Shown one piece after another: positions 11,020-23,375 of a stretch of 64,000 nt of DNA. How positions within the stretch are numbered: position 1 is the stretch's first letter; every line of letters starts with the position of its first letter. The stretch is from Tubiluchus corallicola. Lineage: Eukaryota; Priapulida; Priapulimorpha; Priapulimorphida; Tubiluchidae. The position numbers and the translations under genes were made by a program. The notes below the pieces were generated by a model, which had not been told where the DNA came from, searched no databases, and saw only the letters and a program-made list of their open reading frames with translations. Where the stretch lies: contig JAQGDQ010000003.1 of assembly GCA_030141605.1 (NCBI GenBank), forward strand, positions 1,941,501 through 2,005,500. Reading direction: 5' to 3'.

Positions 11020-13307
11020 CACTGGGGTTATTCTTAAAGGGAAGCTTAGATAGAATTCTATTCATCGATAAAAGATGAAATTGTGAAACATCTACAAGAT
11101 GTATTGAAGGATCTTCTATCCGACATACATTACTTTGTGTCTTTTGGTCATTAATAAGCGGTAAGCATGTGAACTCGAACCTAAAATTATGGATTCCAAT
11201 AATTCAGCACTTCAACTACACACGTTCTTTATCATAAAAATGTTTAAAACATCATGCAATATTGCAAAGCACAAATTAGTTGCGATTTCTGTGCACAGTT
11301 CTTAAAACAAAACCGGACCCTATCTTAAACTGTAGGTCAAAACAACTAGCTCTTTAAAATATTAGAAGAAAACACAATATTTTTTTTCAAAAATGACTTA
11401 TGTGAAACACTTATCACCACATTTCCCATTTGCGCTCACTGGCATTAACGCCTGCATTTTGGAAATGCGTTTCACAAAAAACAAGTGCTAGACCTATCAG
11501 TTCAGACCTGCCGAATTTTAAGACACTGTACTTCAATTTTCGCTTTTGCAAACACGTACAACACGCTCATGGAATGTTTGTGCTGTTAAAAATTACGTTC
11601 GTTTGTGATGTCATCAATATGTTGGGCTCGCGTGCCGTTAATTAAGATTTTAACCTATCATTTAATTATCAGAAATACTTTTGCAGTATTATTCGTATTA
11701 AAATGTATACTTTTTACCAGACTTGAAAATGGGGTCGTATACGAAAAATAATCCCGTCTTCCTCTAAACAATTATTGCTGTTTTTACTACAGAACAAAAT
11801 CTAGTCATATGCAGGATTTTTGTGACCGCTTTTTGCTAGTGGCTCGAAAATCTTTAAAATTGAATTCGATTCCGATTCAAAAATGTTGAAATTCGGTTTC
11901 ATTCTAATCCGGAATTCACAAATTCGATTCAAATTCGCTTACTAGTAACGATTTTCTCAAACCTATCAGTCATAGCCTTCAATATTGCAGGTTGTAAGAA
12001 ACACGCGAGGCTTCCACATTAAATATTAAGGGTGTGATACATTCACTGAGCAATATTTGGTATAATAAATTAATGGTTGTGTATTTCACTCGTTGTTTTG
12101 TATAGGTAGAATAGGTAGAATTCAGCACATGCAAAAAACAGTATGTGTTAGTTGAGCCTCATGTCAAAATACCAACCAACATTATTGTTTGGGCCAGCGC
12201 CCTGATGATCTCTAATAAATGGCGCTAGTTTTGGCCTGCAGTATATCATACACAGTGCATAAAAATTGAAAGAAAGCAATGTTATATTAGGGACGTTAAT
12301 GTACATCAAAAAATCATCTGGCAGTGTAATCTCTGATAGAACAAAATTCTACAACCTCTACTTGCTGGCAAATCTCAGAAGAGTAAGCATTTAAAAACGG
12401 CCAAACATAACAATGTAATGACACCATTATCGCCTGCTTATAGCTTCACTATGCACCAATGGCCGTGTAAAACAAGTGCGGTTTAATGAACTTTTATTTC
12501 GGCACCTTTTATTTGTGTTGAACATTTTTTGTGCACCGTTATTCCTCATGCTCGATGAACAAGAACGTCGTCTAGCTGTCTATAATAGGTCTTCTAAAAA
12601 ATTTTGATCAGCTTAATTTTATTGAGTACTGAATATCAGAAATACTGTATCAACAAGAAAGCTTTCTATCTGCTCATGTAGATTTAAAAAATGTCAGCGC
12701 CGCTTGATAACAAAGAAAGAAGCTCGGAGGGAGCCTGCGGCGCGAAGCCGGCTTTTACTGCAGTCGCTAACTGGCACTCTACTAGCTGTCTGTGCAGAAC
12801 GTCGACGAAGTGTTGAAAATTAAATTCTGGTGATCTTCTGAATCTTGTGCGCAATAGTCATAATGTTATTACAAACGAGGAGTCACATTAGAAACTTCTG
12901 GGACTGGTTGATTTTGTTCATTTCGTTTTAGGTAAATTCATGCTGCACAATTTTGGTTTTCCACGTATATGAACATATATTTTCCACGTACATTATTTTG
13001 GATCTCGTTAGACAATGGTGCGCGTAGTGCCGCGTTTTGCAATATAATAAGCGCTCACAAATATATCATTCTTAGTTTGTGAAACAATATTAACAAAATA
13101 TTAGATATGCAAGAAATGAACTGTTTACTTTGAATGGTTGCGGAACTGGGTCGAGATTCGATAGAAACGTGCATCCCAGCTTGGCTTGTTTCAGAGAATC
13201 AGCGGTTTTTTTCTGCTTAACAAAAGAAGTTATTGATCAAATTCTTGAAAACTGCGGAAAAGCCTGAACGCTATGGGACTTGATTAATAACTCAGCGGAA
13301 TGCGGAT
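11020..13307. other. Intergenic stretch with no recognised gene
   Basis: AT-rich sequence between a minus-strand gene candidate and the plus-strand Cys-rich gene, so probably containing both 5' regions. The frame at 11430-11645 has no splice signals or recognisable motif. A somewhat GC-richer patch at about 12690-12800 is unassigned. I cannot place a promoter. Confidence 0.4.
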
Positions 13308-13374
13308 ATGACTTCTTATAGATGCGAGATGGTTATATGGGCAGTGATTATGTTGATTTTGCTTTTATGTTCAG
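13308..13374 (+). CDS. Cys-rich secreted protein exon 1 (signal peptide)
   Basis: Encodes MTSYRCEMVIWAVIMLILLL then C, S and one base of the next codon. Ends TTCAG before a GTAAAT donor. A single short exon ending just at the signal peptide is common for secreted animal proteins. Confidence 0.75.
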
Positions 13375-16300
13375 GTAAATAAATCCGCGTATTGTGTCTT
13401 TGTGACAGTTGTTACAGTTACGAATAAATCATAGTAATACAAGCTCATGCAAAAGAAACGTTATGAACAAGAAATATCATTATCATCTTCTTCATCATAA
13501 TCATTGACATCACCATTCATCAGATAATGTTCTTTTATGTCTCTTACACTCATTAAAGTTATTTAATCTTCATAAAATCGTTATTGAATCTATCACCCAT
13601 TGCAACAGCTTTAGCACTAGCAACTGCGATAGTATCATTACCATCATTTTTTCGTCTCCTCTTTATTCTTCTTTCGTTTGCAATATCATTAGTATTGAAA
13701 TCATCGATGATATCCTCAGATCATCACTAACAGCAGCAGCATTACTATTGTTACACACTTTTTTTATCATTGTTGTGTAACTTCCGCTGCTACCACCATT
13801 GTCATTGTCTATATTGACACCGTCATTGGTTTATAGATCATCTTTTATCATTATGCCCTACTTTTTCTTCTTCCTTTAGGCTCAGATCAGTCAGTGCCAC
13901 TTTTGAGAACAGCACAATTAATGACAGCGATTCGTTATTATTTAAAATTTATGGCACTAGCACACTTTGTTTATTGTAAACATTGAACAATCATCAAGGC
14001 TGTAATAATAGCCCACGAGTTTTACGATCGCTAATATTTCTGTGCCACACGGTGCCTGGAACAAATTCAGTTTTCAACAGTGACGTTGCCGGATTAAAAG
14101 CAAGAAAGCAAACTGTTTTCAACAGTACACAGTTTGTCTGTCTAGCCTTAAGCCTTTAACATGCTTTTTGGTCTATTTTCATTGCCACGTACCGCGTTCT
14201 GTTGTATGTTTATCCATGGACGTAAATCTTAATTCAATTGCATTTAATACCAGTTATTGGTTAACTAAGCCTTAACTAATTGATAGAATTGTGACTCTGC
14301 TAAGGGAGCATGCAATTTAATTAAGAGCTAATCAGCTATAAAATAAATGTTAGTCATCACTTTTTGAAACACGTGAAATTCAATACCAAAATAGAATATT
14401 GGTAATAGCACAATAACCTTTTGCCAGGTCATTTACAGCACAAAAAAGAAAACAAAAAACATACCATTGAGTAACCTAATTGCTGTAAAATGAAAACGAA
14501 GAACACTCATGTAATGTGCTGATTTTTACACGTTTTTCGGTTAACAACCTTCCAGCTAGTTAGCTAGCTTCTCGTATTACGTCCATACAAGACGTCGGAA
14601 GGGTCCACTGTGCTGGACATACAGCCGTACTAGAGCCCTCACTCTAGCCGTAGTACAAAAAGTAATTACAGAGCCATATCACTTGCTTCATGTTTGATTA
14701 AAATTCTTGACTGGATATTGCTAAACAGGTTTCATTTATTACTGTCTAGTTCTGAATTGCAGTTTGCTTATAAGAAAAATTCGTCCACTGATATTTGTAA
14801 TTTACTATTCAAGGATACTGTTAAATATTTCATGAACAAAATACGCCTGTGTATTACTGTTTAATTGATTTTTCAAAAGCATTTGCTAAAATTAATGTTA
14901 TTACGTTGTTTACAAAACTTGAAAAGAAAAAAATAGCATGCCTTATTCTCCTTAGTCATTGTTACGCAGTGTTTATGTAAATCAGAAAATAAAGTTCCGT
15001 GGAATGGAACAAATTCTGGCGTAAGACAGGGTAGTGTATTGTCTGGTGTCCTCTTTTCAAATATACATTGATGAAATGCTGACAAAATTGAAAAATAAGA
15101 AAATTAGTTGCCACCTTTTAAATTCGTTTACTGGTACGTTAGGTTATGCTGATGACGTAACCCTATTGGCTCCCTCCTTAACAGGCTTAAAAATCATTTT
15201 GGATATTTGTATAGACTTTGCTGAAAAACATGACATGTTGATCAGTTTGGAAAAATCAAAATGTATTCTATTTAGAAAACACCAGCGATACAATATCCTG
15301 AGTATTATTGTTAATGGAACTAGATTAAAATGGTATAATGAAGTTGTTCACCTAAGTCTTACGGCATTGTCTTAACTACTGTTTGGATCAAAATGCTGAC
15401 TCTGCGTTGCAAGCAAGATTTTATTAAATCTGTAAATTCAATGTTGCGTTATTTTTCTGGTGAGAGGGTATTGCTACAGTTGTTCTTTTCGTATTGTTTT
15501 GGATTTTATGGTGGTAGTATTTTCTGCCTAACTGACCGTTACATTAAATGAATAGCGGTGAATAGAAAATCTTCGCGAATTTTATGTATTCCCTACAACA
15601 ACAAATTCAGATATAACACGTTGCATAGCCGAAACTGTATCCCTTATTAACATTTTTTGTAGAGGACATTAAAGATGTACAAACGCGTCAGTTAAACTAA
15701 TAACAAAATTCTCTTGTCACGGAAGATTCTGAATGATCATTCAAGTATAACAACACTAGGAGAAAATAGAATTTTTTGTGAAAGTAAAGAAATGAATTTA
15801 AATTATACCGCAGAAGAAACTCTAAGTTATGAAATTTACTGGTTTAATCAACGTGAATTAAATACTTAAGGTTTCACTCGAAATGAACTTAATGAGATAC
15901 TTTTATATTTACTAACTAACTAATTCAAAATTGTATGTATGGTTTATTTTTTGTATATATTTCTATTGTTATTAATTATCTATATCCACATTTATTGTGT
16001 ACTGCATTAATTTGCGAAATAAATTATATATCTATTGGAAATATATAAAGACAGAGACAAATCTTCCCTCTCACTGCGCACGCCACACATCCTTCAATAA
16101 CTGCGTTTTACCAGCAAAGCCACGTTCGCTTATCATGTTCCTTGTCAAATAATGAGCACAACTTAATGGAAATAAATTGGAAGCTGCGGAATTCAATAAA
16201 AACTCTTGGGACTGAGCGTGATCTATGGGGTACGTTGAACTGCCTTTTATATAAGATTGCATAAAACCGAAAAAGCGGCATCATTCACATATGACTACGC

Positions 16301-16487
16301 ATGCGTGGAAATGTGACTATGGACTTCTGGTAATCTTCTGACCGAACCCTGGTTGCCGTGCTTTTGTCTTTTATAGGTTAGAGATTAAAATTCGATTAGT
16401 CCGCTATTAATCTACGAAAATGAGACAAATGCTAAGCGTACATTCCAATAACGCGCAAAGAGTTTCGTCATTGTTGTGCTGCTACAA

Positions 16488-16531
<44 letters not shown>

Positions 16532-19500
16532 AAAGCTACTTCTGCAACTGGTTGACTGTTGTTGTCACTGCAGCTGTATTACAGTTGTTGTTGCTGCTGA
16601 TACTAATGTCAGTGTCAATGCTGCTGCCATTGCCGATGCTAATTCTGCATTTCATCTTGTAGCTGTTGTAGTTCTCGTAAGTTTTTTAGTATGTGTATTG
16701 ATAAACCTACTGAACAACTTTTGTGCGTTGCAGATCAAAGCGCTGCTTGTCAACTTGATGAAATTATACTGTGCTTAGAAGAAGCGCACTTACTGGTACC
16801 AATTACGAGCAAGGTGTTGCCTGATCCAGAACAGCTAGCAGAAAAACTGTTAAATCAAACGGCGGAAGAATCAGTGGGTGAAAGGCTGTGTAGGTAATAA
16901 CTTATAATGACGAACTAATAATTCTATGAACGACGTGCAACCACGATATTCCAATCTGCTCACTTTGCCTTAAATACTAATGTAATTTTGTGGCAATATA
17001 TATATATATACAAAATGTGAACTAGTAATTTGGCTGATACTCTATTTTATCTAATTCTGAACTAATAATTACTATAATCCCTATAATTCTCATATGAATA
17101 GGCTATATGAGCAGTATCAGTTAAAATTAACTTAAAATTGCGAGAGAACAGAGAAATAAAACGCGCCCTTCTCGTGTATTTATACAACACTAAGCCACTG
17201 GTACCAAGTAACATTAATTCAGTTATTTATTACATAAATTACAATTTTTTATTACATTATGCGTTTTAACTTCGGGTTATTATATTATGCGTTTTCGATA
17301 TCTTACATTGTGCATTAGTTTTTTTTGCTACATTATTGGTTTGTTATTACTTTATCTGTTGAATGGGGGTTTGTTGCATATCTGACGTCTAACATAATGT
17401 CAATCATTTTCGTTGACTGCCCAATCAGCGTTCACACTCCTGCAGAGCTTACTTAACGCGGGTACTACAGACAGCTGCGGCTGCCTCTAATACTGTTATG
17501 AGAAATGCTCAACTTTTCATTAGTTAGCGGGTGAAATATTGGCCTGATTCTAGATTTTATCATTGTCAATTGAAATTGCAAGTGAATTAGTGAAAATATA
17601 TAGTCTGGTTTCAATTACAGGAAGAAATGCACAACGCTTACGTGCATGAGTTACTGATTAAATCATTTTGCAATCAAGAAAATACGTAGTTTAGTTTAGT
17701 TTATGGCTTTGCAAGTTAGACAACTACTTGATTAACTTTAAAAAAGGACAAAACAAAATGTTTTCTTTTCTGGCTAGTTTTTATAAACCTCAGTGAGTTC
17801 TATCAAAATTAATTCAAATGTGGTCAAAACCTATATTATACATCAATGTAATATTAGTTAATTTTACGATATTTTTCTGGTTATAATCATGGTTAAAAGA
17901 TGCCATTGGGACTTATGTAACTCGGGCATTCAATATAAGGGTCGTAGCCTAACAAACGGAAAAATACAAAAACTGAATAAATCTTGCAGACGAGCACATG
18001 ATCAGAAATATAGAAAAAATACATCGCAGGCTTGATGTTCGTGTGTTTTATAGGCCAGAGCGACAATATTTTTGCTGCTCATTTATTGTAAAGCAAGGCT
18101 AACTGGCTTAGCTTCTTTATTATACTTATGTCTCTGTATTTTGCAGGCCTAGTGCTTTGAAACTTCGTCTCTACATTTTGTTTAAATCGAAAAGTCATTT
18201 TTTGGCTACTTGAAGTGTTTCAAGTAATTAAAATTTCGTGTAAAAATAGCTGCTTTTTCGTGTAAAAATTTATGTTTGTGAAAAAGTGCAATCAGTTTAT
18301 CTGCTGATTAGACATTAGTTGTGACTGTCACGTTGTTTAATATAGTTTAGTTTAATTTAGTTGTTGTCCAGCGTGAGATGTTGTCCCGAATGCCGCTAAG
18401 CGTGCTTATGTTACAGCGGAAGCGGAGCGCTAGACCAATGTGTTTGACGTCAATTAGAATCAGGTGTCGTTAGCGAAGTTTTAAGATTCCCGATGCGCAA
18501 CTTTAGCGGAATTAGCGACAAACAAAGCGCCAAACAATGTAAATGATTATAGATCATAGTTTTTGGCACTTTTAGCGGTACTTTTGGTTTTTTCCAGCAC
18601 ATTTGCCCAAAGTAGGATAAAAGCTTTCGTCACATTGAAATTCTCGCATCTTGATACCAAAGATTTTGTATTTTAAAAGATCATCAGCTTCATGACAATG
18701 CCCAATGATATTACATAGGCATAAGCGACCCAAAACAATGTTCCTTGTGCAATAATTGAATAAAAGGAACATGGTGTAATTTTTGTCTGTGAGTATTATG
18801 GATCCAAGTTGGTGAACGATGACGTCGGTTAAAGGATAAGCACACAAGACGTCGGTCAGTTAGAGTGCCGCCACGTAACCACGTAGCCCACGTAACTAGC
18901 TATCTATCAACTACGAATGATCGGCTACCCATTCACCAACCAATGGTGCGGCCACTTCCCACCTTGTCTTCCTAATACATACAACAAAACTTGCATACAT
19001 GTACTGCGCATGACAAAAACTGAGCACTGCAAGACAATAGCTACAGATTATTGATAATGAGACAGTTTAAATTCATCTTTGTAAGAACATTTCACAGTGC
19101 TTGTTTTTTGCTGATTTTTTTCTTACTTTTTGAACACACACGGCTGCGTGAAAACGAATAATTGCATCTGTTCTTATTACACTAGTACAACAAAACATGT
19201 ATTCATATAAATACATGACAAAATTATGCCCTACAAGGCAATAGTTACAGATCACATGTACTGATATATTGACAGTTTAACGGTGCGTTTATATATACAT
19301 GGTATTTAACAAGCACTGTGAAATGTTTTTATAAAGATGAACTTATGAATGTATTATATTTACAATAATTCTAAATAAATCGCGTATACATACATACATA
19401 CATACATATATATATATATACATTATATACATATACATATATACATATATATATATTATATATAATATACATATATATATTATAAAAACGGGTCGGGTAT

Positions 19501-22500
19501 ACACACACACACACACACACCTGAAGAGTTACACCCCTCTTCAACAACGGAGCGAACTCAGATCGGACTAGTTTAAAGATTTTACACACATATATATATA
19601 TATATATATAGTACTAGTAAATCATCTAAAGAACTTTAGAGAACTTTATCATTCATTATGAACGGCAGTATAAACACTTAAAACATTACTGTGGTACTGT
19701 GGAATGAATTTGTAGTATCAGATGATGAAGTCTTTCAGATAATGAGGTGGAAGTTTCCAGCTAGCTTTTGAATCATATTTCAATGGATGATCTTTATATG
19801 CTAAGCTTAGCAGCTGCTTAAATTTGTTCGACGAAGATGTTGATCTAACAGTGACAGATTAATTAGATCGGGCTAATTATAGACCTGTATGTCTATTAAA
19901 CTCTGTGGGAAGAATTGCAGAAAAGTTCATCTGTAAACATGTAACGGAGCATTTGCTGGCGGATAATGTCATGCATACTGTTCGACATGGTTTTGTTAAG
20001 GGAAAATCTAGTCATTTAGCTTTTAGAGTGCTACAACTCTTGGTTTCAGATATAGGATAACAGAATTACACTTCATATCACCCTCGATATTGTGAAAGCT
20101 TTAGATGAAGTGTCCAATCACCAGGTTATAAGTGAAATGAAATCTATTGACAATGCTACGTTGGATTGACAACTTTCTTAACGCGGCTATAGTGGATGGG
20201 TTTTTTATCCAGTACTGCAGCAATCACCAGCCGTGTCCCCCAGGGATCTAATTTGGGACCTTTTGTTGTTGTCCATAACTGTGAATGATTTCATAGATTA
20301 TGTACAATGTGATCTACGACTTTTCCCAGATAATTCCGAATTATGGTATAACGCAGAAGATAATACTAGCTATACTAAACTGCAAGAAGACTTGGTCTTT
20401 CTTAGTGAATGGTCAGGTCTGAATGGCATGGCCTTCTATACTGGCAAAACCTCAGTAATTGCAGTGGGACCCAACAAAGATTTTTATTAAAGTGTGATAG
20501 ACGAAGTGATAACTTACTCATCAGAAGTCAAAGACCTTAGTGTTGTTCTCGATGACCTGCGTTTTAAAAACCATATTTTGATCAATCATTAAAAATGTTC
20601 CTTACAAGTTCTTGCTGTGATTCGCCTTACTATCAGAGAGGGACAAATACTATTCAGACCGAGGTCAAATTGTAGAACAGGATTTGCTGATTTTTAAACT
20701 AGCACGAATCCCAGAAATTTGGAACAATCTTCCTGTCACTGTTAGATCAGCATCTTCGTTGAACAAGTTTAAGCAGTTGCTAAACTTAGCATATAAAGAT
20801 CATCCATTGAAATATGATTCAAAAGCTAGCTGGAAACTTCCACCTCATTATCTGAAGGACTTCATCATCTGATACTACAAATCCATTCCACAGTACCACA
20901 GTAATGTTTTAAGTGTTTATACTGCCGTTCATAATGAATAATAAAGTTCTCTAAAGTTCTTTACCTATATGATTTACCAGTACAATATATATAATCTTTA
21001 AGTAATGATATAATAATCTTTATTTTCCAATAAAAAGTCGATATTCATAAGCATAAAAGTATATAAGAATACCGCAACATTTACACAACCGTTAAAGGTA
21101 AATGCGTCCAGTGCAAACTAAAAACTACTGTGCCGAAAATTTAAAAACAAACATATATATTAGATAGGGTTTTCAAAACGATTTTATGTATGTATTTTTA
21201 ATTTTGATTTGAACTCGTAGAAAGCCTTGATTTGTTTTAATTTTCATGGCAGGGCATTCCAGAGTTGAAATCCTTGTTTAGTGATAGAATTGTTTGTTTA
21301 ATTATGTGTGTTCTTGTATTTAACGTTGGCTCCAAGAAGGGTGGACGCTCTATTTTGATGAAGGGCGTGCTAATATTGTTGATATGTTTGCATAAAAATA
21401 GGATAAGTTTCGTCACTCGTTTTCTTGTAGTTTTCCTATCATTTTTCTATAATTTTCTATTGTTTTCCTTCATTTTCCTATAGTTAAATCTCGTCACTTG
21501 TGTTACGTAGCTATCGTCACCGGCACGTGTACGGAAAGTTCGACTCGAAAAAGTAAGAGTCGCCCTCACATTCCATTTCGATTTATACCTGAAAATAAAA
21601 ACATTTATTGTAACAAGTGTGAGTTCTGAGTTAACTCAAGATGTTGCAACAGCACATAAAAACTGAAGCTGTCCTTACTCATAAAAATTTTCAGTCTTTG
21701 TGTGCTGTTGTAACGCATTGAGTGAACGCAGAATTCACAGTTGTTGCAATAAATGTGCTTTAAATATAGGTATAAATCATGATGGAGTGTCAAGAAGTCT
21801 CTTACTTCTTTTGAAGTCGAACTTTTCTTTTATCATACACGTACCGGCGACAATATCCAATCCAATCCTCTTCTATCATTTGTTACTATTTTACCTGCCT
21901 TCCTCGTCTTTCTTCTTTTCGTAGTTTCTTTCCACTGCCCCCTTTCTTACTTCTTTCTCTCTTTCTTTCTTTCTTTCTGTTTTTGTTTCCGTCTTTGTTC
22001 CTTTCCATTTTTTTCTTTCTCTCTCTCTTCCATTCTTTCTGTCTTTCTTTCCTTGCTCTTTTCTTTCTTTCTTCTGTCAATCCAGTACTTTTCTTTCTTC
22101 ATTTTTACTTGCTTTTCTCATTGAACCGGTTTTCATCATATAAATTAAATACTATAATTAAAGATTTTTCACATTACAGGAATTTTCCACAAATTCACAG
22201 CTGTGTAATAGAAGTGTTGACTAAATGTTCAAGGAATAACAGCGTAGACGCAGCTAGAATCAGAAAACTCATTTTTTACCTAGACAGCTTCTTTCCGGTA
22301 GCAGAGACTCTATGCAGGAACATTACCAGTGGTCAGTGTGAATCACGCTTTAGCTTATATACAAATTTCTGTTAACATCTGTTAGCAGATTTCAGAAATA
22401 TTAGTTACTACAATCCATAAAAATATGACTATATTAAGTGGAATTTGACCAGCCATTTTGTCCAGGGATGTGTAATTATGCAATCGAGCCACTATGAAGT

Positions 22501-23375
22501 TATTTAACTCTAAAGTTCATTAACAAAACAGTCTTAACCATGCCACAATTATGTAGTTACGCTTTGCAGTTTGATTGTGTATTGAAATAAAAGCCTGACC
22601 TTTTACATTGTATTATTCGACCAATCGTTGTGGTGTGTCTACTATAATTGTTGTTGTGGTTTGCTGTTGTCAGGTTTTTCTGCTGCCGTGAAATGCGTCA
22701 TCGATACACACATAACTAGTGAAGTTGCATGCTGGCGACACTTACTGCCACTCATTAAAAGAAAATCTTTTGGAGAAGAAGCGAATTTAGCTAATGGTTT
22801 AACTATTGAAGAGTGTTGGTAAGCAAAATTTTTGCTTAACTAAAGTTCTTGAAGAACAATCTGTCAGCAGCACGGATAAAATAAAATAAGATAATTACGT
22901 GAATGTTAATCTCGAAATTTTTCCATGCTGCCAAATGAAATGCCCAAAATCCGGGCATTTTTCGATCATGGGTTGGGGTGAGGCTACTTCCGACTCCGGA
23001 CTTTCTTGCGGGTTGGGACAACCCGGGTTGGTATTTTTGGGACAAAAGTGGCTCAGCCCTCTCCCCCTAGCAAAATCGGATCGTACACCTGTGGTAAAAT
23101 CATCTACGAGTTCATTTACGAATTGTCTGTTCAGAACTTGCAAAACTACTTTGTTTTTTTATAGGTACGTGTATCAGTACAACGAATGTGTCCAAAAAGA
23201 AATGGTCAACAGGTGTAGCTCTTGGGCAGTACAGCTATGCAAAGATGCATTTTCTGCTTGGACTGAACAATCTTGTAACAATATTAGCAGATCATCGCAT
23301 TTTACAGCTTCTATAATCATTACGGCTACAGTCATTAACTATAGCTTTTCACGGATATACTATTTTATATATTAG
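13308..23375 (+). CDS. Secreted Cys-rich protein with duplicated C-x8-C motif, 244 residues, 5 exons
   Basis: Exons 13308-13374, 16734-16893, 22180-22331, 22674-22818 and 23165-23375 join with consistent phases (67+160+152+145+211 = 735 bases, stop TAG at 23373). Residues 1-22 form a signal peptide with hydrophobic core MVIWAVIMLILLLCS; Met8 is an alternative start. Thirteen Cys follow, at 28, 36, 75, 84, 92, 121, 134, 146, 174, 183, 192, 200 and 212. The block CRNFPQIHSCVIEVLTKC (75-92) is echoed by CWYVYQYNECVQKEMVNRC (174-192), so the domain looks internally duplicated. N-glycosylation sequons lie at 63, 95, 123 and 214. The C-terminal 24 residues are mostly hydrophobic and may be a membrane or GPI-attachment tail, though one Arg is present. 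The pattern recalls DUF19 or 27-kDa hemolymph-type secreted proteins, but I cannot assign a family or function. Confidence 0.82.
14640..16040 (+). mobile_element. LINE remnant in intron 1 of the Cys-rich gene
   Basis: Broken by stops and shifts, but RT blocks appear in order: LLSSSELQFAYKKNSSTDIC (14730-14790), LIDFSKAFAKINVITLFTKL (14862-14920), a QGSVLSG-like stretch near 15030, then IYIDEMLTKLKNKKISCHLL and GYADDVTLLAPSLTGLK (15060-15200). The catalytic Y-A-D-D is intact. Downstream EKHDMLISLEKSKC and IIVNGTRLKWYNEVVHL match CR1/L2-type non-LTR elements. The 3' end probably lies near an AATAAA about 16018. Sense to the host gene. Confidence 0.85.
16491..16530. repeat. (CTG)n microsatellite, about 13 copies
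   Basis: Uninterrupted CTG run in intron 1, about 200 bases before exon 2. The poly-Leu frame across it is an artefact, since exon 2 is read in a different frame after a proper acceptor. Confidence 0.95.
16734..16893 (+). CDS. Cys-rich secreted protein exon 2
   Basis: Acceptor TGCGTTGCAG and donor GTAATA. Encodes DQSAACQLDEIILCLEEAH through NQTAEESVGERLC. Its 5' two bases complete the Asp codon begun in exon 1. Confidence 0.85.
18970..19345. repeat. Nested direct and inverted repeats (MITE-like)
   Basis: An inverted repeat of 36 bases with about 3 mismatches bounds 19070-19343: left arm ATTCATCTTTGTAAGAACAT then TTCACAGTGCTTGTT; right arm AACAAGCACTGTGAAATGTT then TTTATAAAGATGAACT. A diverged direct repeat of about 90 bp (ACAACAAAAC... 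to ...ACAGTTTAA) occurs at about 18980-19070 and again at about 19187-19280, inside the inverted pair. No coding capacity. Confidence 0.7.
19386..19610. repeat. TACA, TA and CA microsatellite cluster
   Basis: (TACA)n from 19386, broken (TA)n to about 19480, (AC)n at 19500-19520, and a clean (TA)n at 19589-19610 ending exactly where the inverted LINE end begins. Confidence 0.9.
19611..20983 (+). mobile_element. LINE remnant bounded by inverted copies of its own 3' end
   Basis: The centre (19868-20490, plus) reads NYRPVCLLNSVGRIAEKFIC and EHLLADNVMHTVRHGFVKG, then SRVPQGSNLGP, all LINE RT blocks, with many stops. The right arm 20733-20983 encodes the C-terminus (RIPEIWNNLPVTVRSASSLN) and 3' tail. 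The left arm 19611-19857 is a reverse-complement copy of that same end. Both arms finish at TA-rich tails. It lies in intron 2 of the Cys-rich gene. Confidence 0.8.
21890..22080. repeat. CT/TTTC-rich low-complexity tract
   Basis: Almost pure pyrimidine on the plus strand with many TTTC and TTCTTTC words. It ends about 100 bases before the exon 3 acceptor at 22180. Frames across it on both strands are compositional. Confidence 0.85.
22180..22331 (+). CDS. Cys-rich secreted protein exon 3
   Basis: Acceptor CATTACAG. Encodes NFPQIHSCVIEVLTKC through SFFPVAETLCRNITS. The donor is taken as GTCAGT after 22331; GTGGTC after 22328 would also keep phase, swapping Gly for Ser. Confidence 0.85.
22674..22818 (+). 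CDS. Cys-rich secreted protein exon 4
   Basis: Acceptor TGTTGTCAG and donor GTAAGC. Encodes FSAAVKCVIDTHITSEVACW through LANGLTIEEC and two bases of a Trp codon. Confidence 0.87.
23165..23375 (+). CDS. Cys-rich secreted protein exon 5 (stop codon exon)
   Basis: Acceptor TTTTTATAG. Encodes YVYQYNECVQKEMVNRCSSW through WTEQSCNNIS, then the hydrophobic C-terminal tail and stop TAG. Confidence 0.85.
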
